DNA of 64,000 nucleotides, taken from contig NZ_JAIUCZ020000001.1 in NCBI RefSeq assembly GCF_020176955.2, positions 1,178,001 to 1,242,000 on the forward strand, read 5' to 3'. The position numbers and the translations under genes were made by a program. Under the pieces are notes generated by a model that was not told the DNA's origin, made no database searches, and was given only the letters and a program-made list of their open reading frames with translations. The stretch is from Nocardia sp. alder85J (lineage in GTDB: Bacteria > Actinomycetota > Actinomycetes > Mycobacteriales > Mycobacteriaceae). Below, piece after piece: positions 27,129-36,640 of this stretch (the first letter of the stretch is position 1; each line of letters opens with the position of its first letter).

Positions 27129-28571
27129 TCAGCGCGCGGCGGCGGCCGCCGCTCGCACCTGCTTGCGGCCGGGTAGCCAGGCACAGGGCACGATTGCGAG
27201 CAGCGCGAAACCCGTTGCCCACCAGAAGGCCACGTGGAAGGCGCCCGCGGCGTGTCCGGCGCTGCGCGAGGCGAGTGCGGCCTCGAGGACCACGGCGAGT
27301 ACCGCCGTGCCGAACGAACCGCCGACCTGCTGGGTCGTCCGGGTCAGCACGCTCGAATGGGCGATCTGTCCCCGATTCAAGCCGACATAGGACGCGGTCA
27401 TCACCGGCATGGTGATGGCGCCGAGGCCCATGCCGCGAATCACCAGCCACAGGGCGAGAATCCAGGAGTCGCCGCGCGCGTCCGCGAAACAGAACGGCAC
27501 CGTCGCGACCGCGGTGACCAGGAAGCCGACGACCGCGATCGAGCGCGCGCCGATCCGGTCGGTGAGCGGTCCGGCGATCTGCCGGCTCAGCAGGGTGCCG
27601 ATGCCCTGCGGGACCAGCATGACTCCGGCGGTGAGCGCGGTGACGCCGCGTACCTGCTGGTAGTACAGCGGCAGCAGCAGCATCGCGCCGTAGAGCGCGA
27701 ACCCGGAGAGGAACAGCACCGCCGACGAGGATCCCACCGAGCGGCTCCTGAGCAGCCGAATATCGATCAGCGGTTCGGGCCGGCGCAGCGCATGGAATGT
27801 GAAGGCGGCCAGGCACACCAGGCCGATCGCGAGCGGCACGGTCACATCGGTGCGCGCGAAGCCGGCATGCGCGCCGGCGTCGGACAGGGCCAGGATGAGC
27901 GCGACGATGGCGGGGGCGAACAGGACCAGCCCCCAGCGGTCGAGACGCGGCGGCGTGGCCGGCGGTGTGTCCGTGGTGAGGAAGACGGCGGCGAGCGCCA
28001 GCCCGACCAGGCAGAACGGCACGTTCACCCAGAACATGTACCGCCAGCTCAGATGCGTGATGATGGCGCCGCCGACCAGGGGCCCGCAGATGGGCCCGAG
28101 CAGCGCGGGCAGCGCCACCCAGGTGGTGGTGCGCCCCAGCGCGCGGCCCGCGGCGGCCTGCATGATCAGCGTCGTCATGACCGGCAACATCAGCCCGCCG
28201 CCGAGCCCCTGGACGACCCGCCAGCCGATCAGCGACCCCGCATTCCACGCCAGGCTCGAGCCGATCGACCCCACCAGGAAGACGACCAGCGAGAACATCC
28301 AGACCCGTTTGCCGCCGAAACGCCCGAGCGCCCAGGTGCTCAGCGGTACGGCGACCGCGAGCGCGAGCAGGTAGCCGGTCATCACCCACTGGATGGTGGC
28401 CACGGAGGTATGCAGGTCGCCGGCCAGTTCGTGCAGTGCGACGCTGACGATGGTGGTGTCGAACACCACCGCCAGGGCGCCCACGATCAGGACGAACGCG
28501 GTCTTCAGTACCGCCGGATCGACTTTGCCCGGATCGGCCGGGCCGGTGTCGGTGGTAGCGGTCGTGGTCAT
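27129..28571 (-). CDS. MFS transporter, EmrB/QacA-like
   Basis: A 480-residue, 14-helix DHA2-type exporter. The first helix reads ALAVVFDTTIVSVALHELA with the conserved aspartate, and motif C-like GLGGGLMLPVMTTL follows. Its ATG at 28571 has GGAGTCGGG directly before it and a TATAGA -10 candidate about 15 bases further up. It is divergent from a TetR gene 90 bp away, its likely repressor. Confidence 0.92.
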   Translation of the reverse strand: MTTTATTDTGPADPGKVDPAVLKTAFVLIVGALAVVFDTTIVSVALHELAGDLHTSVATIQWVMTGYLLALAVAVPLSTWALGRFGGKRVWMFSLVVFLVGSIGSSLAWNAGSLIGWRVVQGLGGGLMLPVMTTLIMQAAAGRALGRTTTWVALPALLGPICGPLVGGAIITHLSWRYMFWVNVPFCLVGLALAAVFLTTDTPPATPPRLDRWGLVLFAPAIVALILALSDAGAHAGFARTDVTVPLAIGLVCLAAFTFHALRRPEPLIDIRLLRSRSVGSSSAVLFLSGFALYGAMLLLPLYYQQVRGVTALTAGVMLVPQGIGTLLSRQIAGPLTDRIGARSIAVVGFLVTAVATVPFCFADARGDSWILALWLVIRGMGLGAITMPVMTASYVGLNRGQIAHSSVLTRTTQQVGGSFGTAVLAVVLEAALASRSAGHAAGAFHVAFWWATGFALLAIVPCAWLPGRKQVRAAAAAAR

Positions 28572-28574
28572 CCC

Positions 28575-28660
28575 GACTCCATCTATAAGAGAGGTATTCG
28601 TCTCCTAACGACGGTACGAGGCCGCGGTAAGGAATGCAAACCATCCTTATAATCGGTGGG
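28575..28660. promoter_or_regulatory. Divergent MFS/TetR promoter region
   Basis: The spacer holds a perfect TATAAT at 28648-28653, seven bases before the TetR GTG. A minus-strand TATAGA near 28585 serves the MFS gene. Between them GAGAGGTATTCGTCTC (near 28586-28601) has GAGA/TCTC outer arms and overlaps the MFS promoter, a plausible TetR operator. Confidence 0.55.
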
Positions 28661-29278
28661 GTGACGACAGAGGATGCGGTGACCGACGCGCCCCGGCGCC
28701 GCCGCGGCCGGGAACTGGAGCATGCGCTGCTCGAGGCCGCGTGGGCGGAACTCGCCGACGCGGGCCTGGCCAGACTGACCATGGAATCCGTCGCGGTGCG
28801 CGCGAGAACCGGTGTGGCCGTGCTGTATCGGCGCTGGCCCAACAAGGAGGACCTGGTCGTCGACGCGATACGCCACTATCTCGAGACCCATCCGGTCACC
28901 ATCCCCGACACCGGCAACCTGCGCGAGGATCTGCGTGTGCTCCTCACCGACAGCAGCGACACCCGCGCCGAGTTGATCACCCTGGTCGGCGCGATCTTCG
29001 CCGGACTGCACGACAGCACCGGGCTGACCCCGGCCGGTATCCGGCACGAGTTGCTCGGCCGGAACCGGCTGGGCCGGTCGAACATCGTCTTCGAGCGCGC
29101 GCACGAGCGCGGCGAGATCGACCTCGACCGGATACCGCGGGAGATTCTCACCGTCCCGTTCGACCTGATCCGGCACGAGATCTTCATGACCCTCGAACCC
29201 GTTGCGCCGGAACGGATCGCGACGATCGTCGACGACATCTTCTGGCCCCTGGCCGAACGGTACAGCCGTGGTGGATGA
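28661..29278 (+). CDS. TetR-family regulator
   Basis: A 205-residue regulator with its helix-turn-helix at about 35-75 (LTMESVAVRARTGVAVLYRR, then WPNKEDLVVDAI) and a C-terminal domain of the TetR_C_16 kind (PFDLIRHEIFM). I place the start at GTG 28661 because a perfect TATAAT ends seven bases upstream and there is no ribosome-binding site. An upstream ATG at 28634 would lie before the promoter. It probably represses the divergent exporter. Confidence 0.9.
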   Translation: MTTEDAVTDAPRRRRGRELEHALLEAAWAELADAGLARLTMESVAVRARTGVAVLYRRWPNKEDLVVDAIRHYLETHPVTIPDTGNLREDLRVLLTDSSDTRAELITLVGAIFAGLHDSTGLTPAGIRHELLGRNRLGRSNIVFERAHERGEIDLDRIPREILTVPFDLIRHEIFMTLEPVAPERIATIVDDIFWPLAERYSRGG

Positions 29279-29738
29279 GCCGCGGATCCGCACCGCCACG
29301 GCCGCCGACGCCGTCACCGTCGCCGCGCTACTGGACGCCTTCAACCGCGAATTCGACACGCCCACGCCGGGAGTCGAGGTGCTCACGGCCCGCCTGCGCC
29401 GCACGCTGACCGGTGGCGACCTGATCGCCCTGCTCGGTGGCGAACCGGCCTCCGGCGTCGCGGTGGTGTCGTTGCGGCCCTCGGTCTGGGCCGACGGGCC
29501 GACAGCGCTGCTGGAGGAGCTCTACGTGCAACCGGACCTGCGCCGCCGCCGGCTCGGCCACGCCCTGCTGGCGGCCGCCTGCGACACGGCCCGCGCCCGG
29601 GGCGCGGCGGAGATGCAGATCAACGTCGACGGCGTCGACACCGATGCCCGCCGCTTCTACGAGACCCACGGCTTCCGGCACATCGAGCCGGACCGGACCG
29701 AACCGATGTACTTCTACTATCGCGATCTCGGCGACTGA
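29268..29738 (+). CDS. GNAT-family N-acetyltransferase
   Basis: A 156-residue acetyltransferase. The acetyl-CoA pyrophosphate loop is LRRRRLGHALLAAACDTA (about 87-104), preceded by the strand LLEELYVQPD. The C-terminal GVDTDARRFYETHGFRH is typical. The substrate is not evident. The start is GTG 29268 (or 29271), overlapping the TetR stop, so the two are co-transcribed. Confidence 0.88.
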   Translation: MVDEPRIRTATAADAVTVAALLDAFNREFDTPTPGVEVLTARLRRTLTGGDLIALLGGEPASGVAVVSLRPSVWADGPTALLEELYVQPDLRRRRLGHALLAAACDTARARGAAEMQINVDGVDTDARRFYETHGFRHIEPDRTEPMYFYYRDLGD

Positions 29739-29762
29739 GCGCCGATCGGCCTCGTGCGCGGG

Positions 29763-29786
29763 GCCGGCGGCCTTCGGGCCGGTGGC
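29763..29786 (+). terminator. Stem-loop terminator with TTCG loop
   Basis: GCCGGCGGCC and GGCCGGTGGC pair across a TTCG tetraloop, with one G-T pair and one mismatch. It lies 25 bp after the GNAT stop and is followed by GCAAAAG. A stable GC stem without a T-run is common for actinobacterial terminators. Confidence 0.6.
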
Positions 29787-29859
29787 GCAAAAGTGCAGGC
29801 GCGCAGATATTCCCGGCCTCGAGGACATGGCCGCCTGGCGCGGCGACTACCGTATCGGA

Positions 29860-31092
29860 ATGACCGTAGAGACCGTTGCGCGTGTCCGGGTCGGTGGGGG
29901 AGTCGCGGTCGAGCGGTTGATCTGTCATCCGCGACTGCCCCTGATCGCCGGGCTGGATTCCGCGCGCCCGGCGGTGCACATCTGGGACGCCCGGGACCTG
30001 CGCGCACTCGGCACCGTCGGCGCCGACGCGGCCGGATACGAGCAGGACAACGCGTGGGAGCGGGTGCTGCGCGCGCCCGCGACGGCCTGGCATCCGGGCG
30101 AGCCGGTGCTGATGGTGTCGGTCGCGGGCACCGTGCTGCGCTGGACCCCGTCCGGCGAATTCGCGCTGGCGGGCCTGCCGCCGACGGCCGCCTATCGCGG
30201 CCTGGCGTTCGGCCCCGGCGGTCGCACCCTCTGGGCCACCCCGGCCGCGACCGCCGCCGACAGCTGGGAGCGCTCGGACGTGATCGATCTGGAGACCGGC
30301 GATATCGGCGCCGGACCCGGCTGGGACACCGGGGTCGCGTCACATCCGGCCGGTGGCCTGGCGCTCACCCTGCGCAGCAATCAGGGGGCGACGCTCGGGT
30401 TGTTCGCGCGCGTCGACGAGCGGGCCGCCCCGGCCGGGCTGCGGGTGCTGCGCCGGGCGCTGATCCTGGACGTCGACGGCTACGAGACGCCGATCTTCAG
30501 CCCGGACGGCCGTTACCTGGCGATCCGGGGCAATGCCTACGGCAATTCGCTGGACGTGTTCGAATTCCCGTCGCTGGACAACGTGCTGTCCATGACGCTC
30601 GGCGATCCCAGTCCGGGATATCCCTATCCGCAGGAGTGGCTGGACCGGATGCGGGCCTGGTCGCGGCACAACATCGCGTTCGGCGCGCGACCCGGGGTGC
30701 TCTGGATCGGGACGCCGGAAGGCGCGCTCGTCGAGGCCGATCTGGACAATCAGCGGTCGGCCCGGCACGACACCCCGACCGGAGCCGCCGTGACCGCGCT
30801 GGGTGTCACCGCGGCCGGCAACCTGGTGGTGGCGGACGCCGACGGTGCACTGATCCTGGTCGCCGCGGACGGCGCGACGCCCGCCGCGGCCCCGGAACCG
30901 GTGGCGGCCTTCCTGACCGGGACCACCGAGGTCGATCCCGGGACGGATCTCGATTCGCAACTCGTGCTCACCGACGGCGCCCGATCCTGGGAGCCGGGCG
31001 ATCCGGCTACGGTGGACACCGTCACCGACGCGGACCCGACCTGGCTGCGAATCCAGGTGCAGCTGAACCGGATCGGCGGCGGTCCGGCCTGA
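29860..31092 (+). CDS. WD40-like beta-propeller protein
   Basis: A 410-residue protein with repeated propeller strands, for example HPRLPLIAGLDSARPAVHIW, TAWHPGEPVLMVSVAGTVLRW and TPIFSPDGRYLAIRG. It has no signal peptide or catalytic domain and is probably a cytoplasmic scaffold. The start is ATG 29860, six bases after TACCGT with no ribosome-binding site. An in-frame ATG at 29827 would add 11 residues. Function unknown. Confidence 0.78.
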   Translation: MTVETVARVRVGGGVAVERLICHPRLPLIAGLDSARPAVHIWDARDLRALGTVGADAAGYEQDNAWERVLRAPATAWHPGEPVLMVSVAGTVLRWTPSGEFALAGLPPTAAYRGLAFGPGGRTLWATPAATAADSWERSDVIDLETGDIGAGPGWDTGVASHPAGGLALTLRSNQGATLGLFARVDERAAPAGLRVLRRALILDVDGYETPIFSPDGRYLAIRGNAYGNSLDVFEFPSLDNVLSMTLGDPSPGYPYPQEWLDRMRAWSRHNIAFGARPGVLWIGTPEGALVEADLDNQRSARHDTPTGAAVTALGVTAAGNLVVADADGALILVAADGATPAAAPEPVAAFLTGTTEVDPGTDLDSQLVLTDGARSWEPGDPATVDTVTDADPTWLRIQVQLNRIGGGPA

Positions 31093-31101
31093 CGACCGTG
31101 C

Positions 31102-31641
31102 TCAGACCGGCTCGGTATCCGGCTCCGCCGCACCGCCGGCGGGGGTCGGCTCGGCGTGGTACCGCCGCATGGCCGCGACGATCGCGGTCAGCACCCGATG
31201 GGCGGCGGCCAGATCCGCGTCCGGCAGCTCCGCGGTGCCTTCCCGGGTGCGCGCGCCCAGTGGGGTGAAGAATTCGCTCGCCACCGCCATGCCGTGCTCG
31301 CTGTGGTGCAACAACACCCGGCGGCGGTCGGCGGGATCGGTCGAGCGCCGGACGTGGCCGGATTCGATCAGCCGCTCGACGAGATAGGTGACGGCCGCGG
31401 GCGACAGGCCCATCTTCGCGCGCAGCCCACCGGCGGTCAGCGGCGTCCCCTCGGTATCGGCGGTGGCGATGTGCATGAGGGCCCGGAAGTCGGTGGCGCG
31501 CAACTCGTTCGACCGGGCGAACCGATGCCCGATCTGCTCCGACACCGCGGTGAGCGCCCGGATGTCGCGGGCGATCTCGATCTGCATCCGATCACGATCG
31601 TCGCGCCCGTCCGGACCGGCCGATGCTCCGCCGTGCGTCAT
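31102..31641 (-). CDS. MarR-family regulator
   Basis: A 179-residue MarR protein. The winged helix (about 65-115) reads LTAGGLRAKMGLSPAAVTYL, then RRSTDPADRRRVLLHHSE. It has a Gly/Asp/Arg-rich N-terminal extension and a Pro/Glu-rich tail. It is divergent from an MMPL exporter gene, and the 19-bp palindrome between them is its likely operator. Confidence 0.93.
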   Translation of the reverse strand: MTHGGASAGPDGRDDRDRMQIEIARDIRALTAVSEQIGHRFARSNELRATDFRALMHIATADTEGTPLTAGGLRAKMGLSPAAVTYLVERLIESGHVRRSTDPADRRRVLLHHSEHGMAVASEFFTPLGARTREGTAELPDADLAAAHRVLTAIVAAMRRYHAEPTPAGGAAEPDTEPV

Positions 31642-31693
31642 GCCCTGCCCCTTCCGTGTGCTGTCACCCTAGCGGTCCGCCGACCTTGTCATT

Positions 31694-31712
31694 TATTTCA
31701 GTATCTGAAATA
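31694..31712. promoter_or_regulatory. Perfect 19-bp palindrome, MarR operator candidate
   Basis: TATTTCAG-TAT-CTGAAATA has eight-base perfect arms around three bases. It is centred 18 bp before the MMPL start, in the 79-bp divergent spacer. Its AT-rich sequence stands out in a roughly 70% GC background. Confidence 0.75.
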
Positions 31713-31720
31713 GTTGGCGC

Positions 31721-33970
31721 ATGCGTCTCTGGGACAGGTACGCGGCCCTGGTCTCCGGCCGGCGGTCGTGGACCCTGCTGGTGGTCCTTCTCGTCGCCGC
31801 GGCCGCACTGATGGGTCTGGTCGGCGGCAACGGCTCGGCGGGCCGGGCACCGGATTCCCTTCCGCCGTCGGCGGATTCGGCCACGGTGAAGACACTGCTA
31901 CGTCAATTCCCCGACGGCGGCACCACCACCGCCGTCGCCGTACTGACCCGCACCGACGGCGGCATCCTCGACGCCGCCGACCACTCGGCGGCCGCCGCGG
32001 CGTTGCACCGGATGCGCGGCGCGACCGCTGATTCGCCGAAGCGCCCGCAACCCGCCCCCGCCGCGGAGCCGCATTCCGGTCCAGCGGCGGGCAGCCCGGC
32101 CGATCTGTCGACGGGAACACAATCTGCGCCTTCAGCGGGGATCCAGCCCGGTCCGACGCGGGAGCCCGGCTCGGCACAGGGTGCGCCACCTACACCGGCC
32201 TTCGGAACAGACCTGGCACTCGCTCCTGATCAGCGGGCGGTGGTCGGGCCGATTCCGATACCCGCTGATCTCGACGGATTCGCGCTCACGGACCGGATTC
32301 GGGAGGTGCGGGCCGCCGGGCGGGACGGGTTGCCGGCGGGGTTGCGGCTGGAGGTGACCGGCGGGCCGGCGTTCGGGGCGGATATCGCCGACTCGTTCTC
32401 GGGGGCCAATGTGCTGCTGTTGTCGATCACGGCGCTGGTGGTGGCGGTGCTGCTGATCGCCACCTATCGCTCGCCGGTGCTGTGGCTGATCCCACTGGTG
32501 GTGGTCGCGGTGGCGGATCGGGTGGCGGGAGTGGTCGGTACCGGGCTGGCCGGGCTCACCGGGCTGAGCTTCGACGGGTCCACGTCCGGGATCACCAGTG
32601 TGCTGGTGTTCGGGGCCGGCACGAATTACGCGTTGCTGCTGGTGTCGCGGTATCGCGACGAACTGCATCGGGAGGCCGATCATCGCCGGGCGCTGCGACA
32701 GGCGGTGCGCCGGGCCGGTCCGGCCGTGCTGGCCAGCAATGTCACCGTGGTGCTCGCCCTGCTGACGCTGTTGCTCGCAACTCTGCCCAATACCCGCAGC
32801 CTGGGCCTGCTCGCCGCGGCGGGGCTGGTGGTCGCCCTGGTGTTCGTCCTGTTCGGGTTGCCGCCCGCGCTGGCGCTGGTGGGCCGGAAAGCGTTCTGGC
32901 CCTTGGTTCCCGAGGTCGACGGCCGCGATGCCGCGGAGATCGGGCCGTGGCATCGGGTCGCGCAGGCGGTGGTGCGGCGCGCGGCGCCGGTGGCCGCGGG
33001 CACCCTGCTGGCACTGCTCGTCTGCGCCGCGGCGCTGCCGTTCGCGCACATCGGGCTCGCGCAGGCCGACCGGTTCCGGGTGCGGGCCGAATCGATCACG
33101 GGGCTGGATACGCTCGCGGCCCATTTCCCTTCCGGCGCTTCGGATCCCACCATCGTGCTGGCGCGGCCCGAGGCGGCCGACGCGGTGTCGGCGGTACTGG
33201 CCCGTACCCCCGGGGTGACCCGGGCCGTGCCCACCGGGGTGTCCGCGGCGGGCACGGCCCGGTGGACGGTCACCCTGGACGCGCCCCCGTCCTCGGCCGC
33301 CGCGTTCAGCACCATCCGGCAGTTGCGCTCCGGACTGGCCGGGGTCCCGGACGCGGCGGCGCTGGTCGGCGGCAGCGACGCGCAGGCGCTGGACACGCGC
33401 GACGCCGCCGGACGGGACCGGTCGGTGGTGATCCCGTTCATCCTGGCCGTCGTGCTGCTGGTGCTGCTGGCCGTGTTGCGCGCGGTACCGGCGGCGGTGC
33501 TGCTGGTGGCGGTCACCGTGCTCAGCGCGCTGGCGGCGCTCGGGCTCGGAAGTTGGCTCAGCGCCCATGTTTTCGGCTTCCCGGCGCTGGATGTCGATGT
33601 GCCGCTGTTCGCGTTCCTGTTCCTGGTGGCACTCGGGGTCGACTACACGATCTTCCTGGTCACCCGGGCCCGTGAGGAGACCGCGGCGCACGGCACCACC
33701 GGCGGTATCGTGCGCGCGGTGTCGGCGACGGGCGCGGTGATCACCAGCGCGGGCATCGTGCTGGCCGCGGTGTTCTGCGTGCTCGGCGTGCTGCCGCTGA
33801 TCACCTTGACCCAGTTGGGCATCGTGGTCGGGCTGGGCATCCTGCTGGACACCTTCGTGGTCCGGACGGTCGTCATCCCGGCGCTGTTCCGCCTGATCGG
33901 CCCGCGGATCTGGTGGCCCGCGCTCCCGGCGCGGCGCCACGAGCCGGACTACGCGACCGTGTCCCGGTGA
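31721..33970 (+). CDS. MMPL/RND-family transporter
   Basis: A 749-residue RND permease of the MmpL type, probably exporting lipids or drugs with proton drive. It has a helix at 17-37, a large extracellular loop, helices in two blocks (about 225-390 and 560-735) and a second loop between. The second block has LVALGVDYTIFLVTRAREE, the first FGAGTNYALLLVSRYRDEL, in the place of the usual Asp-Tyr pairs. The first loop carries a Pro/Ala/Ser-rich insert at about 104-155. The gene's end overlaps the converging MFS gene by 22 bp. Confidence 0.93.
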   Translation: MRLWDRYAALVSGRRSWTLLVVLLVAAAALMGLVGGNGSAGRAPDSLPPSADSATVKTLLRQFPDGGTTTAVAVLTRTDGGILDAADHSAAAAALHRMRGATADSPKRPQPAPAAEPHSGPAAGSPADLSTGTQSAPSAGIQPGPTREPGSAQGAPPTPAFGTDLALAPDQRAVVGPIPIPADLDGFALTDRIREVRAAGRDGLPAGLRLEVTGGPAFGADIADSFSGANVLLLSITALVVAVLLIATYRSPVLWLIPLVVVAVADRVAGVVGTGLAGLTGLSFDGSTSGITSVLVFGAGTNYALLLVSRYRDELHREADHRRALRQAVRRAGPAVLASNVTVVLALLTLLLATLPNTRSLGLLAAAGLVVALVFVLFGLPPALALVGRKAFWPLVPEVDGRDAAEIGPWHRVAQAVVRRAAPVAAGTLLALLVCAAALPFAHIGLAQADRFRVRAESITGLDTLAAHFPSGASDPTIVLARPEAADAVSAVLARTPGVTRAVPTGVSAAGTARWTVTLDAPPSSAAAFSTIRQLRSGLAGVPDAAALVGGSDAQALDTRDAAGRDRSVVIPFILAVVLLVLLAVLRAVPAAVLLVAVTVLSALAALGLGSWLSAHVFGFPALDVDVPLFAFLFLVALGVDYTIFLVTRAREETAAHGTTGGIVRAVSATGAVITSAGIVLAAVFCVLGVLPLITLTQLGIVVGLGILLDTFVVRTVVIPALFRLIGPRIWWPALPARRHEPDYATVSR

Positions 33971-35502
33971 AGGGCCGCGTCGATCGCGGTGAACGCGGCC
34001 GCCGCCAGGATCAGCACCGCCGAAACCAGTAGTGCCACATCGAGTCCGTGGTGGAACGCCGACTTCCCGGTCTCGAGCACCTGATTCACCTTCGACAGGT
34101 ATTTCAGGTACGGGGTGGTGTCGACACCCTTCGGGATACGACCGCGCTGCACGGCGTCCACGGCGGCGGGCTGGAGTCCGGGCGGCAGGCCGAGCGCGGT
34201 CATCCGGTCCTTCAGATCCGCGGTGAGGAACGAGTTCACCAGCGCGCCGAGCACCGCCACCCCGACCGCCGAACCGACCTGGCGCATCGTGTTGGTCACC
34301 GCCGCAGCCATTCCCGAATGTTCGGCGGGCACCCCGGACAGCACAGCGGAGGTCAGCGGCACCACCGCGATGCCGAAACCCAGCCCGGCGACGGCCATCA
34401 CGATCGCCAGCGGCACATCGTGTACCGCCCCGACGAGCACGTGCCGGGTCAGCAGGATACCCGCGGCGCCCGTCAGGCAGCCCGCGATCATCGGTGTCCG
34501 GGAGCCCCAGCGGGCCACCCAGATACCGGCGAGCAGCGCGCCGAGCACGATCCCGCCCGCCATCGGCGCGAACACCCACGCCGTGTGCGAGGCCGAATAC
34601 GACTGCGTCACTTGCAGATACAGCGCGGTGAAGAAGAACAGCGAGAAGACCCCGAAATAGACGGCGAACGCGACCACCAGCGCGTCGCGCACCGCCGGCA
34701 GGCGCAGATATCGGAAGTCGAACATCGGTGCGCGGGCCCGGCTCTCCACCACCACGAAGGCGATGAACGCCACCGCTCCCACCGCGAACAGCGCGACCAC
34801 CGAGCCCGCGCCGTAACCATGGTCCTCACCGGTCGTCGCGGCGTAGATCACCGATCCGAGAAACACTGCGCCGAGCACGATTCCGGCCACATCGACCGGC
34901 CCGGGGCGCGGATCGGCGCTCTCCGGCACCGACCACAGCGCGGCCAGCAGCGCCATCGCCCCGATCACCAGGTTGAACCAGAAGATCGACCGCCACCCGT
35001 AGGCGTGCACCAGCACCCCGCCCAGCACCGGCCCGGCCGCCAGCGCCAGCCCCGACACCGCCGCCCACACCCCCAGCGCACGGGCCCGCGCCCGCTCCTC
35101 GGGGAAGATGTGCCGCAGCACCGACAGGGTGCCCGGCTCCGAGGCCGCCGCGCCCAGGCCCATGATCGCCCGGCCGGCGATCAGCACCGGCACACTGGCC
35201 GCCAGCGCCGCGACCACCGAACCCACGCAGAACACGACCAGTCCGGCGATCATCACCCGCTTGCGCCCCCACCGGTCGCCGAGCGAGCCGCCGGCCAGCA
35301 TCAGCCCGGCGAACACCAGCGTGTAGGCGTTGACCACCCACTGCAACAGCATGATGTCGGTGCTCAGCTCCCGGCGGATGTCGCCGAGCGCGACACTCAC
35401 CACGGTGGTGTCGAGGAAGGTGACGAACAGGACGGCGGTCACCGCCGCCAATGCGATACCCGGCCGTGCCGCGGTGCCTCGTGTGTCGCCCGTTGACCTC
35501 AC
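33949..35502 (-). CDS. MFS transporter, EmrB/QacA-like
   Basis: A 517-residue, 14-helix DHA2 exporter with VLFVTFLDTTVVSVALGDI in the first helix and motif A GGSLGDRWGRKRVMIAG. I place the start at GTG 35502 because TAGCCT lies exactly six bases upstream, the leaderless spacing seen repeatedly here. The in-frame GTG at 35508 directly abuts that hexamer. There is no dedicated regulator beside it. Confidence 0.9.
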   Translation of the reverse strand: MRSTGDTRGTAARPGIALAAVTAVLFVTFLDTTVVSVALGDIRRELSTDIMLLQWVVNAYTLVFAGLMLAGGSLGDRWGRKRVMIAGLVVFCVGSVVAALAASVPVLIAGRAIMGLGAAASEPGTLSVLRHIFPEERARARALGVWAAVSGLALAAGPVLGGVLVHAYGWRSIFWFNLVIGAMALLAALWSVPESADPRPGPVDVAGIVLGAVFLGSVIYAATTGEDHGYGAGSVVALFAVGAVAFIAFVVVESRARAPMFDFRYLRLPAVRDALVVAFAVYFGVFSLFFFTALYLQVTQSYSASHTAWVFAPMAGGIVLGALLAGIWVARWGSRTPMIAGCLTGAAGILLTRHVLVGAVHDVPLAIVMAVAGLGFGIAVVPLTSAVLSGVPAEHSGMAAAVTNTMRQVGSAVGVAVLGALVNSFLTADLKDRMTALGLPPGLQPAAVDAVQRGRIPKGVDTTPYLKYLSKVNQVLETGKSAFHHGLDVALLVSAVLILAAAAFTAIDAALHRDTVA

Positions 35503-35576
35503 CGCCACAGGCTACCGCCGCAGGTCAGCGGTTCGGCGAAGGTGACGGAAACGGGCGGTGTCGACCGGGCGGCGGC

Positions 35577-36141
35577 TCACGCGGATTCGATCTCGGCCAG
35601 CCGCGGCGCGATCTGCTCGCCGTAGCGTTCGACCCAGCCCGCCGGGTCCGGATCGCCGGGCACCGGCCCCACATTGAGCAGGTCGAATCCGAGTTCCGCG
35701 TAGCCGCGCGCGGTCTTCGGGTACTCGGCCGGATCCGCGAACGGATCGGCGAAAAATCCTGCGGACAAACGGATCTCGGTCGGATCCCGGCCGACGTCGG
35801 CGCAGTGCCGGTGCAGCACCCCGAGTTTGTGCGGCAACTGCTCCAGCGGCGAGGTGGTGTTCCAGACGTCGGCGTACCGCGCGACCAGGCGCAGCGTCTT
35901 CTTCTCACCGCTGCCGCCCAACAGGATCGGCGGTCGGCGGATCGGCCGCGGTCGGCAGATCGTCTCGGCCAGCCGATAGTGCTCGCCCTCGAACGGCCCG
36001 TCGTCGGCGCTCCACATCTGCGCGCAGATCCGCAGCGTCTCCTCCAGCATCTCGAACCGCTCCCGCACCGGTGGATACGGCACCCCCGAGCGCGGTCGCG
36101 TCACCGGGTGGGAAGTCGATGTGGTGGATTCCGAATTGCAT
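35577..36141 (-). pseudogene. LLM-class (F420-dependent) oxidoreductase, deleted and frameshifted
   Basis: The gene begins with a good site (AAGGAG, then ATG at 36141) and MQFGIHHIDFPPGDATALG. It then jumps to VPYPPVRERFEMLEETLRIC, a segment normally about 100 residues further on. The rest is intact to the C-terminus (ILLGGSGEKKTLRLVARYAD). The join has five Gs (36083-36087, Cs on the plus strand) where four would keep the frame. So the flavin-binding first part is lost and the remainder is out of frame. The family binds F420 or FMN. Confidence 0.75.
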
Positions 36142-36149
36142 TGCGCTCC

Positions 36150-36375
36150 TTACTGATCGACGAGTCTTTCGAGGAGATCGAGTGCGATCAGGATCGCCGC
36201 TCGCTCGGATTCGGTGTACCGCTCCTGGAGGGCACGAGCCAGCCACTCCCCACGGGCCTGCCTGCCGCTCTCACCGCGACGGCGACCCGCCGCCGTCACC
36301 GTCAGCACCTGACGACGGCCGTCGTCGGGATCGGGAGCCCGCACGATCAGGCCGCGCGCCTCCAACGCTGACCAA
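36150..36375 (-). pseudogene. MarR regulator, C-terminal remnant
   Basis: About 74 codons ending in TAA at 36150 match the wing and C-terminal helices of a MarR protein: LEARGLIVRAPDPDDGRRQV, then LTVTAAGRRR and a helix ending DLLERLVDQ. The N-terminal dimer helices and the recognition helix are missing. It ends eight bases before the LLM start, so the two once formed an operon. Confidence 0.65.
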
Positions 36376-36377
36376 TC

Positions 36378-36640
36378 CGGACACCTTCCGAGTCCAGATG
36401 TCCGAGATCGGCAAGCTGCCCGGCGAGCGCGGCGAGGAACTGCGCCGTTCCCGCTCCCGCTACATCCGCCAGGTCGCCCAGGTGATCGAGGCCGGCCGGC
36501 AGGACGGACATTTCGTCGACATGCCCCTGACCGCACAGGCGATGCTGATTACCGGCATGTGCAACTGGACCGGCGAGTGGTATCGCGACAGCTCGCAGCT
36601 CACCATCGACCAGGTCGCCGGCCACACGGCCCGCACCGCA
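36378..36640 (+). pseudogene. TetR regulator, C-terminal remnant
   Basis: In-frame sequence from FRVQMSEIGKLPGERGEELR through NWTGEWYRDSSQLTIDQVAG matches the ligand domain of fatty-acid/KstR2-like TetR proteins. There is no start or helix-turn-helix. The frame runs on without a stop into unrelated sequence and by chance through the aldo/keto reductase gene. It is a remnant cut at both ends, abutting the MarR remnant. Confidence 0.6.

Noticed and set aside
28634..28660. Earlier ATG for the TetR gene
   Set aside because: It lies upstream of a perfect TATAAT that ends seven bases before the GTG at 28661, so it would not be in the transcript.
25093..28845. A minus-strand frame open for 1250 codons across two MFS genes
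   Set aside because: It contains one real MFS protein at its end; the rest is Arg/Pro/Gly-rich antisense or out-of-frame sequence of the neighbour, as expected in very GC-rich DNA.
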